A stretch of 64,000 nt of DNA from Streptomyces tropicalis (GCF_029269835.1 NZ_JARJBB010000018.1:1-64000), one strand, 5' to 3'; counted from the first letter of the stretch, positions 1 through 9,131 are shown. Numbers and translations are program-made. The notes: a model not told the origin generated them from the sequence alone.

Positions 1-1
1 G

Positions 2-883
2 ATGTCGGGCGAGCTGACCGTCACCGCGGCCCCCGGGAACGACACGACTCCGCCGGACACGTCGGCGTCGGTGTCGGGTACGAAGGACGCTTCCGGGAGC
101 TACGTCGGCAGTGCGACGGTGACGGTGTCGGCTTCGGATGCGGAGTCGGGTGTGGCGAAGGTCGAGTATGCGCTCGATGGTGGGGCGTATGTGGTTTATT
201 CGGCGCCGGTGCAGGTGGGCAGTGTGGGTGATCACACGGTGTCGTACCGGGCGACGGACGAGGCGGGTAACGCGTCGGCGGTGAAGTCGGTGTCGTTCAC
301 GGTGGTGGCGGCTCCGTCGCAGGACACGACTCCGCCGGACACGTCGGCGTCGGTGTCGGGTACGAAGAACGCTTCCGGGAGCTACGTCGGCAGTGCGACG
401 GTGACGGTGACGGCTTCGGACTCCGGTTCGGGCGTGGCCGGTGTCGAGTACTCGCTCGACGGCGGCCCCTACCTGCCGTACTCCGCGCCGGTCGCGGTGA
501 ACAGAGCGGGCAGCCACACCTTCCTGTACCGGGCGACCGACAAGGCCGGCAACACGTCCACGGCGAAGTCGCTGTCCCTCACCGTCGTCGACAGCAAGCC
601 GCCCACCGACTGCCCCGAGAAGGACGACCGTTCCACGGTGTTCGTCGGCTCGGTCAACACGGGCATCCCCGACCGCGTGACGACGAACGGCTGCACGATC
701 AACGAGCTGATCGAGGACCACCGGGCCTGGAGCAGTCACGGTGCGTTCGTCTCCCACGTCGAGAAGGTCGTCGCGGCCCTCCGGCGCGAGGGCGTCGTCG
801 ACCAGCGGGAGGCCGGCCAGATCAAGAAGGCAGCCGGCCGCTGCGACGTCGGCAAGCCGGACACCGCTCGTACGGAACAGTGA
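2..883 (+). CDS. Secreted repeat protein with OmpL47-like Ig-fold repeats, C-terminal part
   Basis: The frame is open at the left edge, so this is the C-terminal part of a larger gene; the ATG at position 2 falls inside a repeat and is probably not the start. Two copies of a repeat of about 94 residues are visible, each beginning near DTTPPDTSASVSG and ending near YRATDEAGN, the pattern of OmpL47-type Ig-like domains found in extracellular actinobacterial proteins. The last 95 residues hold two cysteines and a charged helical segment without recognised function. Such repeats usually sit behind catalytic or sugar-binding domains, which would lie outside the window. A strong terminator follows the stop codon. 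The secreted repeat assignment is firm; the function of the whole protein cannot be told. Confidence 0.7.
   Translation: MSGELTVTAAPGNDTTPPDTSASVSGTKDASGSYVGSATVTVSASDAESGVAKVEYALDGGAYVVYSAPVQVGSVGDHTVSYRATDEAGNASAVKSVSFTVVAAPSQDTTPPDTSASVSGTKNASGSYVGSATVTVTASDSGSGVAGVEYSLDGGPYLPYSAPVAVNRAGSHTFLYRATDKAGNTSTAKSLSLTVVDSKPPTDCPEKDDRSTVFVGSVNTGIPDRVTTNGCTINELIEDHRAWSSHGAFVSHVEKVVAALRREGVVDQREAGQIKKAAGRCDVGKPDTARTEQ
41..604 (+). repeat. Tandem direct repeat inside the secreted protein gene, period 282 bp
   Basis: Two 282-bp units start at 41 and 323. Their first 98 bases are almost identical, differing at only two positions I can see, and the remainder diverges. This points to recent duplication or gene conversion of one Ig-like domain. 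The unit is a multiple of three, so copies can be gained or lost without breaking the frame. Confidence 0.8.
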
Positions 884-987
884 GGTGACGGCGGGGGCCG
901 CGATCCCCGCCCGATCCGTGAGGGCTCGGCGGGCGTGAGAGCGCGCCCGCCGTAGCGACCCGGGCGACGGCGATCGCAGGGCAACAG

Positions 988-1029
988 GGCCCGATGGGGT
1001 GGAGCCGGCCGGCTCCACCCCATCGGGCC
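988..1029. terminator. Perfect 42-bp palindrome, transcription terminator
   Basis: The sequence is a perfect inverted repeat with 21-base arms meeting at 1008/1009, located 105 bases after the stop of the first gene. Folded RNA would form a very long GC-rich hairpin; there is no clear T tract, as is common in Streptomyces. It most likely ends the upstream transcript. The rest of the 383-base gap (884-1266) holds the promoter region of the ROK gene and nothing else I recognise. Confidence 0.75.
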
Positions 1030-1266
1030 TCCCCGTTGTCACGGCCGCCAGGAGCCCTCCAGCGGGTCGTGCCATGGCCGCGAGGCCCGGTACACGCTCC
1101 TCCGCAGAGGGACTTCAAACCGGCTTTGTCCATTGCGAGATGAAAGTACATCGGACTACTGCACAAGTTCTTTCGTGTTCGGTACCACGGTGCTACGGTC
1201 CTTTTGAAAGTCGCGCCCCGAAGTGCCGGGTGTGCGTACGACTCCGGCGACGACGGGAGGGGCGGC

Positions 1267-2457
1267 GTGAGGCGCATGACAGCTCGACCGGCCAATGTCC
1301 ATCAGGCCAGGCTGCTCCGCCTGCTGCGCGACCTCGGTCCGCAGTCCCGGGTCGCTCTGGGCGACCAGGTCGACCTGTCGCGCTCCAAGCTCGCGGTCGA
1401 GATCGAGCGGTTGCTGGAGACGGGCCTCGTCGTCCAGGACGGTCTCGCCGCTTCCCGCGGCGGCCGCCGCTCGCACAACGTCCGGATAGCCCCCTCGCTG
1501 CGGTTCCTCGGCGTGGACATCGGTGCCACCTCCGTGGACGTCGCGGTCACCAACGCGGAGCTGGGCGTCCTCGGCCACCTGTCCGAGCCGCTGGACGTGC
1601 GTGAGGGCCCGGTGGCCGTGTTCGAGCGGGTGCTCGCCCTGGCCGCCAAGCTGCGCGAGGCCGGGCTGGCGGAGCACTTCGACGGCGCCGGGATCGGCGT
1701 GCCGGGGCCCGTCCGGTTCCCCGAGGGGGTCCCCGTCGCACCACCGATCATGCCCGGCTGGGACGGCTTCCCCGTCCGCGAGGCGCTGAGCCAGGAGCTC
1801 GGCTGCCCCGTCCTCGTCGACAACGACGTGAACCTGATGGCCCTCGGCGAGCAGCAGGCCGGTGTCGCCCGGTCCGTACGTGACTTCCTGTGCGTCAAGA
1901 TCGGGACCGGCATCGGCTGCGGCATCGTGGTCGGCGGCGAGGTCCACCGCGGTGTCACGGGCAGTGCCGGCGACATCGGCCACATCCAGGTGGACCCGGA
2001 AGGGCCGCCCTGCGCCTGCGGCAACACCGGGTGCCTGGAGGCGCACTTCGGCGGCAACGCCCTGGTGCGCGACGCGACCACGCTCGCCGAGGCGGGCCGC
2101 TCGCCGGAGTTGGCCGGGCGGCTCGAGGCGGCCGGGCGGCTGACCCCTGAGGACGTGTCGGCAGCCGCCGGCGCCGGGGACGCCGCGGCCCTCGAACTGA
2201 TCCGCATGGGCGGAAGCCGTACCGGTCAGGTCATCGCGGGCCTGGTCAGCTTCTTCAACCCGGGCCTGGTGGTCATCGGGGGAGGGCTCACCGGGCTGGG
2301 GCACACGCTCCTGGCCAGCATCCGCACCCAGGTCTACCGGCAGTCCCTGCCGCTGGCGACCGGCAACCTGCCGATCGTCCTCGGCGAGCTCGGTCAGATC
2401 GCCGGCGTCGTCGGCGCCACGCGACTGATCAGCGACCACATCTTCTCACCGGCCTGA
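1267..2457 (+). CDS. ROK-family transcriptional regulator
   Basis: The N-terminus (about residues 5-60) is a winged helix-turn-helix read as VHQARLLRLLRDLGPQSRVA. The rest is a ROK sugar-kinase-like fold with the phosphate-loop-type segment GVDIGATSVDVAVT, the G-IGCGIVVGGEV core and the zinc motif CACGNTGCLE, in which three cysteines and the usual histidine context are kept. Such proteins regulate sugar genes and sense a sugar or sugar phosphate. GTG at 1267 is preferred because GGAGG at 1256-1260 lies six bases upstream; ATG at 1276 is the alternative. It sits directly upstream of an oxidoreductase and a sugar ABC transporter, and probably controls them. A kinase without regulatory role is unlikely because of the helix-turn-helix. 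Confidence 0.88.
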   Translation: MRRMTARPANVHQARLLRLLRDLGPQSRVALGDQVDLSRSKLAVEIERLLETGLVVQDGLAASRGGRRSHNVRIAPSLRFLGVDIGATSVDVAVTNAELGVLGHLSEPLDVREGPVAVFERVLALAAKLREAGLAEHFDGAGIGVPGPVRFPEGVPVAPPIMPGWDGFPVREALSQELGCPVLVDNDVNLMALGEQQAGVARSVRDFLCVKIGTGIGCGIVVGGEVHRGVTGSAGDIGHIQVDPEGPPCACGNTGCLEAHFGGNALVRDATTLAEAGRSPELAGRLEAAGRLTPEDVSAAAGAGDAAALELIRMGGSRTGQVIAGLVSFFNPGLVVIGGGLTGLGHTLLASIRTQVYRQSLPLATGNLPIVLGELGQIAGVVGATRLISDHIFSPA

Positions 2458-2548
2458 CGCGCCCCCGCGCGGCCGGAATCCGTTCCCGGTGAACGGACGC
2501 GTTCCCGCGCGTCCGTTGCCCGCGCCCATCCGCATCCCAGGAGCGCCT

Positions 2549-3805
2549 ATGGACAGTCAGAACGGCTCGCCCACCATCGGGGTGGGCATGGTCGGATACG
2601 CCTTCATGGGCCGCGCGCACTCACACGCCTGGCGCACTGCCGCCTGTGCCTTCGATCTGCCCCTGCGCCCGGTCATGGCCGCCCTCGCCGGACGCGAGCG
2701 AGCCGCCTTGGAGGAGGCCGCCCGACGTCAGGCCTGGGCCGCGACCGAGACCGACTGGCGGGCCCTGATCGCCCGCCCCGACGTTCAGCTGGTGGACATC
2801 TGCACCCCCGGCTCCAGCCACGCCGAGATCGCGATCGCGGCGCTGCAGGCCGGCAAGCACGTGTTGTGCGAGAAACCGCTCGCCAACACCGTCGAGGAGG
2901 CGGAGGCGATGGCCGCGGCCGCGGCCGCGGCCGCGCGTCGGGGCGTGCGCTCCATGGTGGGGTTCAGCTACCGGCGCACACCGGCGCTCGCCCTCGCCCG
3001 GCGGCTGATCGCCGAGGGCCGCCTCGGCAGTCTGCGGCACGTGCGGGCACAGTATCTCCAGGACTGGATCGTGGATCCGGAGTTCCCGCTGGTGTGGCGG
3101 CTGCAGCGCGAGCACGCCGGCTCCGGCGCGCTGGGCGACCTCGGCGCCCACATCGTCGACCTCGCCCAGTTCCTCGTCGGGGAGCGGCTGTCGGGAGTCT
3201 CCGCCCTGACCGAGACCTTCGTCCGCGAACGCCCGCTGCCCACGGCGTCGTCGGGGCTGGCGGCCGTCGCCGACGGGACGGCGCCGCGCGGACCCGTCAC
3301 GGTGGACGACACCGCGCTGTTCACCGGACGGTTTCCGTCGGGCGCGGTCGCGTCCTTCGAGGCCACCCGGGTCGCCGCCGGCCGGAAGAACGCCCTGCGC
3401 ATCGAGATCAACGGCGACCGGGGCAGCATCGCCTTCGACCTGGAGCGCCTCAACGAACTGGACTTCCACGACCACACCGAGCCGCCCACGACGGCGGGCT
3501 TCCGGCGGATCCTGGTCACCGAGCCGGACCATCCCTATCTCGAGGGGTGGTGGCCCGCGGGCCACGGGCTCGGCTACGACCACACCTTCGTGCACCAGGT
3601 GCGCGACCTGGTGCACGCCATCACCGAGGGCCGGGACCCGGAGCCGTCCTTCGCCGACGGACTGCAGGTGCAACGAGTGCTGGCCGCGGTGGAGCGCAGC
3701 GCCGCGAACGACAGCGTGTGGACGCCCGTCGCCCCCACGGGAGTTCCGCAGACGAGGCCGACGCTGCCGGCCGGGACCGACGCCCCCGTCGTGGTCCTTC
3801 CCTGA
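2549..3805 (+). CDS. Gfo/Idh/MocA-family oxidoreductase
   Basis: The N-terminal Rossmann fold begins GVGMVGYAFMGRAHSHAW, and the conserved EKP motif (CEKPLANT, near residue 112) carries the lysine that is catalytic in this family. The C-terminal alpha/beta domain includes GDLGAHIVDLAQFLVG, with the usual substrate-binding D and H residues. The length of 418 residues is slightly above average. ATG 2549 has AGGAG at 2539-2543; a GTG upstream at 2489 has no good ribosome site. Family members oxidise or epimerise sugars and inositols with NAD(P). Lying between a ROK regulator and a sugar ABC transporter, it probably starts intracellular processing of the imported sugar. The exact substrate cannot be read from sequence. 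Confidence 0.85.
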   Translation: MDSQNGSPTIGVGMVGYAFMGRAHSHAWRTAACAFDLPLRPVMAALAGRERAALEEAARRQAWAATETDWRALIARPDVQLVDICTPGSSHAEIAIAALQAGKHVLCEKPLANTVEEAEAMAAAAAAAARRGVRSMVGFSYRRTPALALARRLIAEGRLGSLRHVRAQYLQDWIVDPEFPLVWRLQREHAGSGALGDLGAHIVDLAQFLVGERLSGVSALTETFVRERPLPTASSGLAAVADGTAPRGPVTVDDTALFTGRFPSGAVASFEATRVAAGRKNALRIEINGDRGSIAFDLERLNELDFHDHTEPPTTAGFRRILVTEPDHPYLEGWWPAGHGLGYDHTFVHQVRDLVHAITEGRDPEPSFADGLQVQRVLAAVERSAANDSVWTPVAPTGVPQTRPTLPAGTDAPVVVLP

Positions 3806-4302
3806 CCGTACTCCGCGACGTCGGGCCCACCCCCGTGGCCCGGCCGTCGCCGTGCACCTCGCGTAGCCGGACGCCCGCAACCGAGGTACACGTTCCCTGC
3901 GCGAAGGAGGATTCCAAGGAAACTCCCGATGGAAATCCGATCGGCCGAACAGGTTTCATGCGCCGGCCGAAAAGGCCGGTTGTGACTCAACGGTGTCAAT
4001 TGCCGCACGGCGGACGCCGGAGAAATCCGGGGCGTGTTCGGCCATGCGCTCCGGAAATACCCGCCTGCCTCCTCGCGGGGTTCGCGTGCCATTCCCGTGA
4101 GGAGTTTCGCGAGCCTCCGGGGGTGCGGTGGGCCGGCCCGCGTCGGTCCCGCGTTTCCCGAGGCAGGCGGACTGCGGCCAGGGTGCGCGGCATCCCGCCG
4201 CGCCGGTGAAGGCGAACCAGGCCCCGGCATTCCCGCCGTACGCCGACGCCGATTGTGCAATGCGTTAAACAGGAGTTGCCGCTTCTGGCCACGAAGGGCT
4301 CG

Positions 4303-4321
4303 GAAGGTTCGTGAACCCTTC
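4303..4321. promoter_or_regulatory. Inverted repeat, possible operator
   Basis: GGTTC-GT-GAACC lies at 4306-4317, flanked by GAA and CCTTC that extend the dyad imperfectly. It is about 200 bases upstream of the transporter ATPase. It could bind the ROK regulator encoded at 1267-2457 or another sugar regulator. Seen as a dyad only; no footprint knowledge supports it. Confidence 0.4.
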
Positions 4322-4463
4322 TCAAACAACGTCGCGAGAACTACCTTCCTCTCAGCCCGCCGGGCGACAGGGAAAATGTCCGACCGGAACCGTCCGAGTC
4401 CCCTCGGGGCCTCCTCGCCGAGGTCGTCCGTGAGGAAGCAACTGATAGGCGACAGCGATTAAT

Positions 4464-4476
4464 TGACGTTCCGTCA
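4464..4476. promoter_or_regulatory. Inverted repeat TGACG-TTC-CGTCA near the ABC operon start
   Basis: Perfect five-base arms with a three-base spacer, 44 bases upstream of the ATPase start codon and overlapping a TTGACG hexamer at 4463-4468 that could serve as a -35 element. An operator over the promoter would repress the operon. No matching -10 could be fixed. Confidence 0.4.
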
Positions 4477-4519
4477 TGTGCTCTGGAGGGCCGGCGGACA
4501 TCGCATCGGAGGGAGACCC

Positions 4520-6031
4520 ATGAGTGCCCCGCTGCTCGAGATGCAAGGCGTCGTCAAGGAGTTCCCCGGCGTCCGGGCGCTCGACGGCGTCGACCTCGAC
4601 GTGGTCGCCGGAGAAGTGCACTGCCTGCTCGGCCAGAACGGGGCCGGCAAATCCACGCTCATCAAGGTCCTCGCCGGCGCCCACCAGCCCGACGAGGGAC
4701 ACATCGCCTGGGAGGGCGAACCGGTGACGCTCCCGACCCCGACGGCCGCCATGCGCCACGGGATCGCCACCATCTACCAGGAACTCGACCTGGCCGACGG
4801 CCTGTCGGTGGCGGAGAACGTCTACCTGGGACACGAGCAGTCCCGGCTGGGGTTCGCCCAGCGCTCGCGGATGCACGACGCCGCCCGGCAACTCCTGCGC
4901 AGGCTCGGGCACCCGGAGATCCCCGTCACGCGCGAGGTGGGTGAGCTCTCCGCGGCCGGCAAGCAGCTCGTGTCCATGGCACGTGCGCTCTCGCACGAGG
5001 CGAGGCTCATCATCATGGACGAGCCGTCCGCCGTCCTCGCCCATGACGAGGTGGACAACCTCTTCCGCATCATCGGCGACCTCACCGCGGCCGGCGTGGC
5101 GGTCGTCTACATCTCCCATCGCATGGACGAGATCCGCCGGATCGGGGACCGCGTCACCGTCCTCAAGGACGGCCGCACGGTCGCCCGGGGGCTGCCCGCG
5201 CGCAGCACCCCCACCTCCGAGCTGGTCTCGCTGATGACCGGCCGCACCGTCGAGTACGCCTTCCCGCCGAGGCCCCAGGGCCCCGACCCGGACGAGCGGC
5301 CGGTGCTCCTGGAGGTCGAACACCTCAGCCGTCCGGGGGAGTTCCACGACGTCTCCTTCACCGTCCGGGCCGGCGAGATCGTCGGACTGGCGGGCCTGGT
5401 CGGCTCCGGCCGGTCGGAGATCCTCGAAACGGTCTACGGAGCCCGGCGTCCGGCCTCCGGGCGCGTCCGCGTGGCCGGATCCGCCCTCCGGCCCGGCAGC
5501 ATCACCGCCGCCGTCCGGGCGGGCCTCGGACTCGCACCGGAGGAGCGCAAGAGCCAGGCGCTGTTCCTGCACTCCTCCATCGCCCACAACGTGTCCATGT
5601 CCTCGCTGCGACGGTTCGCCCGTGCCGGCCTCGTCGACGCCCGCACCGAGCTGAGCGCCACGACGGACGCGGTCCGCAGGCTCGACCTGCGGCCCCCCGA
5701 CCCGACCCGGCCGGTGCGCACGCTGTCCGGCGGCAACCAGCAGAAGGCCGTCGTCGCCCGCTGGCTGCTCACCGACTGCCGGCTGCTGCTGCTCGACGAG
5801 CCCACCCGCGGAGTGGACGTCGGGGCGCGGGCGGAGCTCTACGCGCTCATCCGGCGGCTCGCCGATTCGGGAGTCGGCGTGCTCCTCGTCTCCAGCGAGG
5901 TGCCCGAGGTCCTCGGCCTCGCCGACCGCGTCCTCGTCATGCGCGAAGGGCGGGTGGTCCGCGAGGCCGGCGCCCTGGACCTCGACGAATCGAAAGTGCT
6001 CGACCTCGTCATGGAAGGGAGCTCCGTGTGA
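4520..6031 (+). CDS. Sugar ABC transporter ATP-binding protein (ribose/CUT2 type)
   Basis: A double-cassette ATPase of 503 residues, the architecture of RbsA/MglA/XylG. The first cassette has Walker A GQNGAGKST and Walker B with IIMDEPSA; its signature region reads LSAAGKQLV instead of a clean LSGGQ. The second cassette has a weaker P-loop GLVGSGRSE and a good signature TLSGGNQQK followed by LLLDEPTRGVD. This asymmetry is normal for CUT2 transporters. ATG 4520 is supported by GGAGGGAG just upstream. It overlaps the permease gene by four bases (GTGA), so the two are translationally coupled. With the permease and binding protein it imports a monosaccharide or cyclitol. Confidence 0.93.
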   Translation: MSAPLLEMQGVVKEFPGVRALDGVDLDVVAGEVHCLLGQNGAGKSTLIKVLAGAHQPDEGHIAWEGEPVTLPTPTAAMRHGIATIYQELDLADGLSVAENVYLGHEQSRLGFAQRSRMHDAARQLLRRLGHPEIPVTREVGELSAAGKQLVSMARALSHEARLIIMDEPSAVLAHDEVDNLFRIIGDLTAAGVAVVYISHRMDEIRRIGDRVTVLKDGRTVARGLPARSTPTSELVSLMTGRTVEYAFPPRPQGPDPDERPVLLEVEHLSRPGEFHDVSFTVRAGEIVGLAGLVGSGRSEILETVYGARRPASGRVRVAGSALRPGSITAAVRAGLGLAPEERKSQALFLHSSIAHNVSMSSLRRFARAGLVDARTELSATTDAVRRLDLRPPDPTRPVRTLSGGNQQKAVVARWLLTDCRLLLLDEPTRGVDVGARAELYALIRRLADSGVGVLLVSSEVPEVLGLADRVLVMREGRVVREAGALDLDESKVLDLVMEGSSV

Positions 6032-7092
6032 GCCAGCAGACCAGTCCCCCCGGCGGGAGCGGTCCGCTGCCCGCCACCGGCCAGGGATCCCCGGCCGGAC
6101 CCGTCCGGCAGACCGGCTCGTCCCCGGGCAGGGGCAGCGGCAGACCCGCCTTCCTCGGGCACATGGGCCGGGTGCGCAACCTCGGCCTGTTCGTCGTCCT
6201 CGTCCTGCTGTGCGTCGTCGGCGCGCTGAGCTCGGACAACTTCGCGACCAGCCAGAACGCCCTGGTCATCCTCACCAGCGCGGCCGTCATCGGGGTCATC
6301 ACGATCGGCCAGACCTTCGTCATCATCGGGGGCGGCATCGACCTGTCCGTCGGCGCGATCGTGGCGCTCGGATCCGTCTGGTGCACCACCGTGGCCACCC
6401 AGTCCTTCGGATTCGGCGGCATGGTCTTCTGCGCGCTCGCCGTGGGCGCGGTCGTCGGTCTCGTCAACGGCCTGATCATCGCCTACGGCAACATCGTGGC
6501 GTTCATCGTCACGATCGCCATGATGGCGAGCGCCCGCGGACTGGCCGAGCGGATCTCCGACCGGCAGTCCCAGGTGGTCACGGTCGAGTCGTTCAACTCC
6601 CTCGCCTCCACCCGGTTCCTCGGCATCCCGCTGCTGGTCCACATCCTGGCGGTGGCCGTGCTCGTCGGCTGGGTCCTGCTCAACCGCACCACCTTCGGCC
6701 GCCGGACGTTCGCCATCGGCGGCAACCAGGAGGCCGCGCGCCTCGCCGGCCTCGACGTGCGCCGCCACACCGTGATGCTCTACGCCCTGTCGGGCCTGTG
6801 CTGCGGCATCGCCGCGATCATGCTGACCGCGCGGACCACCTCCGGGGCCAGCAACCTCGGCGACCTCTACGAATTGGACTCGATCGCCGCGGTGATCATC
6901 GGCGGAACCCTGCTGACCGGCGGCCGTGGCTCGCTCGTCGGCTCGATCCTGGGCGTCCTCGTGTTCACCACGATCACCAACATCTTCGTGCTGAACAACC
7001 TCACCACCGACATCCAGCAGATCGCCAAGGGCCTGATCATCGTCGCCGCCGTGCTGATCCAGCGGCGCGGCCGGAGAACCGCCACCCCGTAG
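6028..7092 (+). CDS. Sugar ABC transporter permease (ribose/CUT2 type)
   Basis: A 354-residue integral membrane protein with about ten hydrophobic segments after a Gly/Pro/Ser-rich cytoplasmic leader of roughly 45 residues. Typical RbsC-family motifs are present: GQTFVIIGGGIDLSVGAIVA in the third segment region, TFGRRTFAIGGNQEAARLAG as the ATPase-coupling loop, and GGRGSLVGSILG near the end. GTG 6028 overlaps the ATPase stop codon. It forms the membrane channel of the transporter; in this family a homodimer is expected because only one permease gene is present. Confidence 0.92.
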   Translation: MSQQTSPPGGSGPLPATGQGSPAGPVRQTGSSPGRGSGRPAFLGHMGRVRNLGLFVVLVLLCVVGALSSDNFATSQNALVILTSAAVIGVITIGQTFVIIGGGIDLSVGAIVALGSVWCTTVATQSFGFGGMVFCALAVGAVVGLVNGLIIAYGNIVAFIVTIAMMASARGLAERISDRQSQVVTVESFNSLASTRFLGIPLLVHILAVAVLVGWVLLNRTTFGRRTFAIGGNQEAARLAGLDVRRHTVMLYALSGLCCGIAAIMLTARTTSGASNLGDLYELDSIAAVIIGGTLLTGGRGSLVGSILGVLVFTTITNIFVLNNLTTDIQQIAKGLIIVAAVLIQRRGRRTATP

Positions 7093-7224
7093 CGGCGGCG
7101 CGGACGGCGGACCGGCCCCGCTGCCGCCGCCCGCGCCGCCCCCGGCCCAGCCGCGCGGCACGTCCGCATCGACCACGGCAGGCACGACCCAGGCAGGACC
7201 CCCGTGACTGGAAGGACTGACGAG

Positions 7225-8289
7225 ATGGACAAGCGCGGACTCGGCGGACTGGACCGCAGAAGGCTCCTCCTCGGCGGCGCCGTACTCGGCGGCGGAGCCC
7301 TGATCGCCGGCTGCACCAGCAACCAGAGCGACGCCTCCACGAGCGACGTGAACGCGGCGGGCAAGGCCGGCACCGACAACGACAAGCCGGGCAAGCCGGT
7401 GTCGATCGGCTTCTCGGCCCCGGCAGCCGACCACGGCTGGATGGCGGCGATCACCAAGAACGCCATGGCCCAGGCGAAGCAGTACTCCGACGTGCACTTC
7501 GAGGCCGTCGAGGGCACCAACGACGTCAACGCGCAGATCAGCCAGGTCCAGACGCTGATCGGCAAGAAGGTGGACGCCCTGGTGATCCTGCCCTTCGACG
7601 GCAAGGCGCTCACCGCCGTGGCCCAGCAGGCGATGGACGCGGGCATCCCCGTCATCAACGTCGACCGTGTCTTCGACACGCCCCTCGCGTACCGGTCGTG
7701 GGTCGGCGGCGACAACTTCGGCATGGGTCTCAACGCCGGCCTCTACATCGGCAGGACCCTCAAGGCCAAGGGCGTCTCGGCGCCCGTGATCGGCGAGATC
7801 GCCGGCATCGACAACCTCGAACTCACCAGGCAGCGCAGCGCCGGGTTCAGGCGGGGCCTGGCCAAGTACGGCTTCCACGTGGGGATCCGGCAGGCCGCGA
7901 ACTTCACCGCGGACTCGGGTCAGCAGGTCATGAGCAACGTACTGCAGGCACGCTCGCACCTCGACGCGGTGTGGAACCACGACGACGACCAGGGCATCGG
8001 CGTCGAGGCGGCCATCAAGCAGGCGAACCGGAGCGAGTTCTTCATGGTCGGCGGCGCCGGATCCAAGCACGCCATGCAGGAGATCAAGGCCGACAACTCC
8101 GTGCTCAAGGCCACGGTCGTCTACCCGTCCAACATGTCCGCCTCGGCGGTCAGGCTCGCCCGGCTCGTCGCCCAGCACAAGGGCATGAGCGACCTCGTCG
8201 GGCAGGACCTGCCGTCCTCACTGACCCTGTTCTCCGCGACGGTGACCAAGGAGAACGTCGACCAGTACCTTCCCGGCGCCTTCAGCTGA
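7225..8289 (+). CDS. Sugar-binding lipoprotein of the ABC transporter
   Basis: The N-terminus carries a twin-arginine signal (DRRRLLLGG) that runs into a lipobox LIAGC, so the protein is probably exported by Tat and lipid-anchored at the cysteine. The mature part is a type-1 periplasmic binding fold: KPVSIGFSAPAADHGWMAAI, the hinge region LVILPFDGKALTAVAQQAMDAG, and VINVDRVFD. It resembles ribose- and galactose-binding proteins. ATG 7225 has GGAAGGA eight bases upstream. It captures the substrate for the permease encoded just upstream. The aromatic and Asp residues of the pocket cannot be mapped to a sugar without structure modelling. Confidence 0.92.
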   Translation: MDKRGLGGLDRRRLLLGGAVLGGGALIAGCTSNQSDASTSDVNAAGKAGTDNDKPGKPVSIGFSAPAADHGWMAAITKNAMAQAKQYSDVHFEAVEGTNDVNAQISQVQTLIGKKVDALVILPFDGKALTAVAQQAMDAGIPVINVDRVFDTPLAYRSWVGGDNFGMGLNAGLYIGRTLKAKGVSAPVIGEIAGIDNLELTRQRSAGFRRGLAKYGFHVGIRQAANFTADSGQQVMSNVLQARSHLDAVWNHDDDQGIGVEAAIKQANRSEFFMVGGAGSKHAMQEIKADNSVLKATVVYPSNMSASAVRLARLVAQHKGMSDLVGQDLPSSLTLFSATVTKENVDQYLPGAFS

Positions 8290-8330
8290 GCCGGCATCCA
8301 CCGCCCCCGAGAGCACACGAAAGGTTGATG

Positions 8331-9131
8331 ATGTCCCGCAGAGGTATCGTCGCGCTGCTGTCGGCGGCCGCTCTGGCCCTGCCGCTCGCGGCCACCAGCG
8401 CCACCACCGCACACGCCGCGGCCCCCGCGTTCAACGTGCTGGTGTTCTCCAGGACCACCGGCTACCGGCACGCCTCCATCCCCGACGGGATCGCGGCGAT
8501 CGAGAAGCTCGGCCAGGAGCACGGCTTCGCGGTCGACGCGACGGAGGACGCCACCCGGTTCAACGACGCCGACCTGGCGAAGTACCAGGCGGTCGTCTTC
8601 CTCTCCACCACGGGCGACCCGCTCGACCAGCAGTCCGAGAAGGACGCCTTCCAGCGCTACATCGAGCACGGCGGCGGCTTCGTCGGCATCCACGCCGCCG
8701 CCGACTCCGGCTACACCTGGGCCTGGTACGGCGGCCTGGTCGGCGCCTACTTCAGGGACCACCCGGCGATCCAGCAGGCGACCGTGAACGTCGTGGGCCA
8801 GGGCACCGCGGCCACCAAGGGCCTGCCGAACCGCTGGACCCGCACCGACGAGTGGTACAACTACCGCTCCGACCCCCGCCCGGACGTGCGTGTCCTGGCC
8901 ACGCTGGACGAGCGGACGTACAACCCGGTCGGCTACAGCGGCGGCTCGATGGGCGCGGACCACCCCATCTCGTGGTGCCACCCGTACGACGGGGGCCGGT
9001 CCTTCTACACCGGCATGGGCCACACGTCGGAGAGCTACACCGACCCGCTGTTCCTGTCGCACATCCTCGGCGGCATCGAGATGACGGCCGGTGCGGCGAG
9101 GTTCAACTGCGACCCGGAGAGCACCGGCTGA
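8331..9131 (+). CDS. Secreted ThuA-domain protein
   Basis: A Sec signal peptide (about residues 1-29, ending THAAA) precedes a ThuA domain: FNVLVFSRTTGYRHASIPDG, the central GGGFVGIHAAADSGYTW, and HPISWCHPYDGGRSFYTGMG with the class-I amidotransferase-like fold but no clear catalytic cysteine in the elbow. ThuA-like proteins act in metabolism of trehalose, sucrose and oxidised (3-keto) sugars, usually beside Gfo/Idh dehydrogenases and TIM-barrel isomerases, which are both encoded here. The ATG at 8331 is favoured over the one at 8328 by spacing from AAAGG. The secreted form suggests a role on extracellular glycosides. The exact reaction is unknown. Confidence 0.85.
   Translation: MSRRGIVALLSAAALALPLAATSATTAHAAAPAFNVLVFSRTTGYRHASIPDGIAAIEKLGQEHGFAVDATEDATRFNDADLAKYQAVVFLSTTGDPLDQQSEKDAFQRYIEHGGGFVGIHAAADSGYTWAWYGGLVGAYFRDHPAIQQATVNVVGQGTAATKGLPNRWTRTDEWYNYRSDPRPDVRVLATLDERTYNPVGYSGGSMGADHPISWCHPYDGGRSFYTGMGHTSESYTDPLFLSHILGGIEMTAGAARFNCDPESTG

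Larger units (their letters stand above)
3806..4519. other. 714-base intergenic control region before the sugar ABC operon
   Basis: No convincing gene is present. It contains an 18-codon open frame at 3929-3985 preceded by AAGGA, a hairpin with six-base arms and an AAAA-containing loop at 3963-3979, and two inverted repeats described separately. Base composition is less GC-rich around 3900-4000 and 4255-4360 than in neighbouring genes. I read it as a long 5' control region for the transporter operon, possibly with a transcribed leader. Confidence 0.5.

Noticed and set aside
41..604. Tandem repeat as a non-coding or CRISPR-like array
   Set aside because: The 282-base units encode protein domains in frame.
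3929..3985. 18-codon open frame as a leader peptide gene
   Set aside because: It has a ribosome-site-like AAGGA but no codon run that suggests attenuation; kept only as a note in the intergenic entry.
4463..4480. TTGACG near 4463 as a definite promoter
   Set aside because: No acceptable -10 hexamer at the right distance; only the inverted repeat is reported.
5839..8178. Long open frame on the minus strand opposite the sugar ABC genes
   Set aside because: It mirrors the codon bias of the plus-strand transporter genes, has no recognisable domain and no ribosome site.
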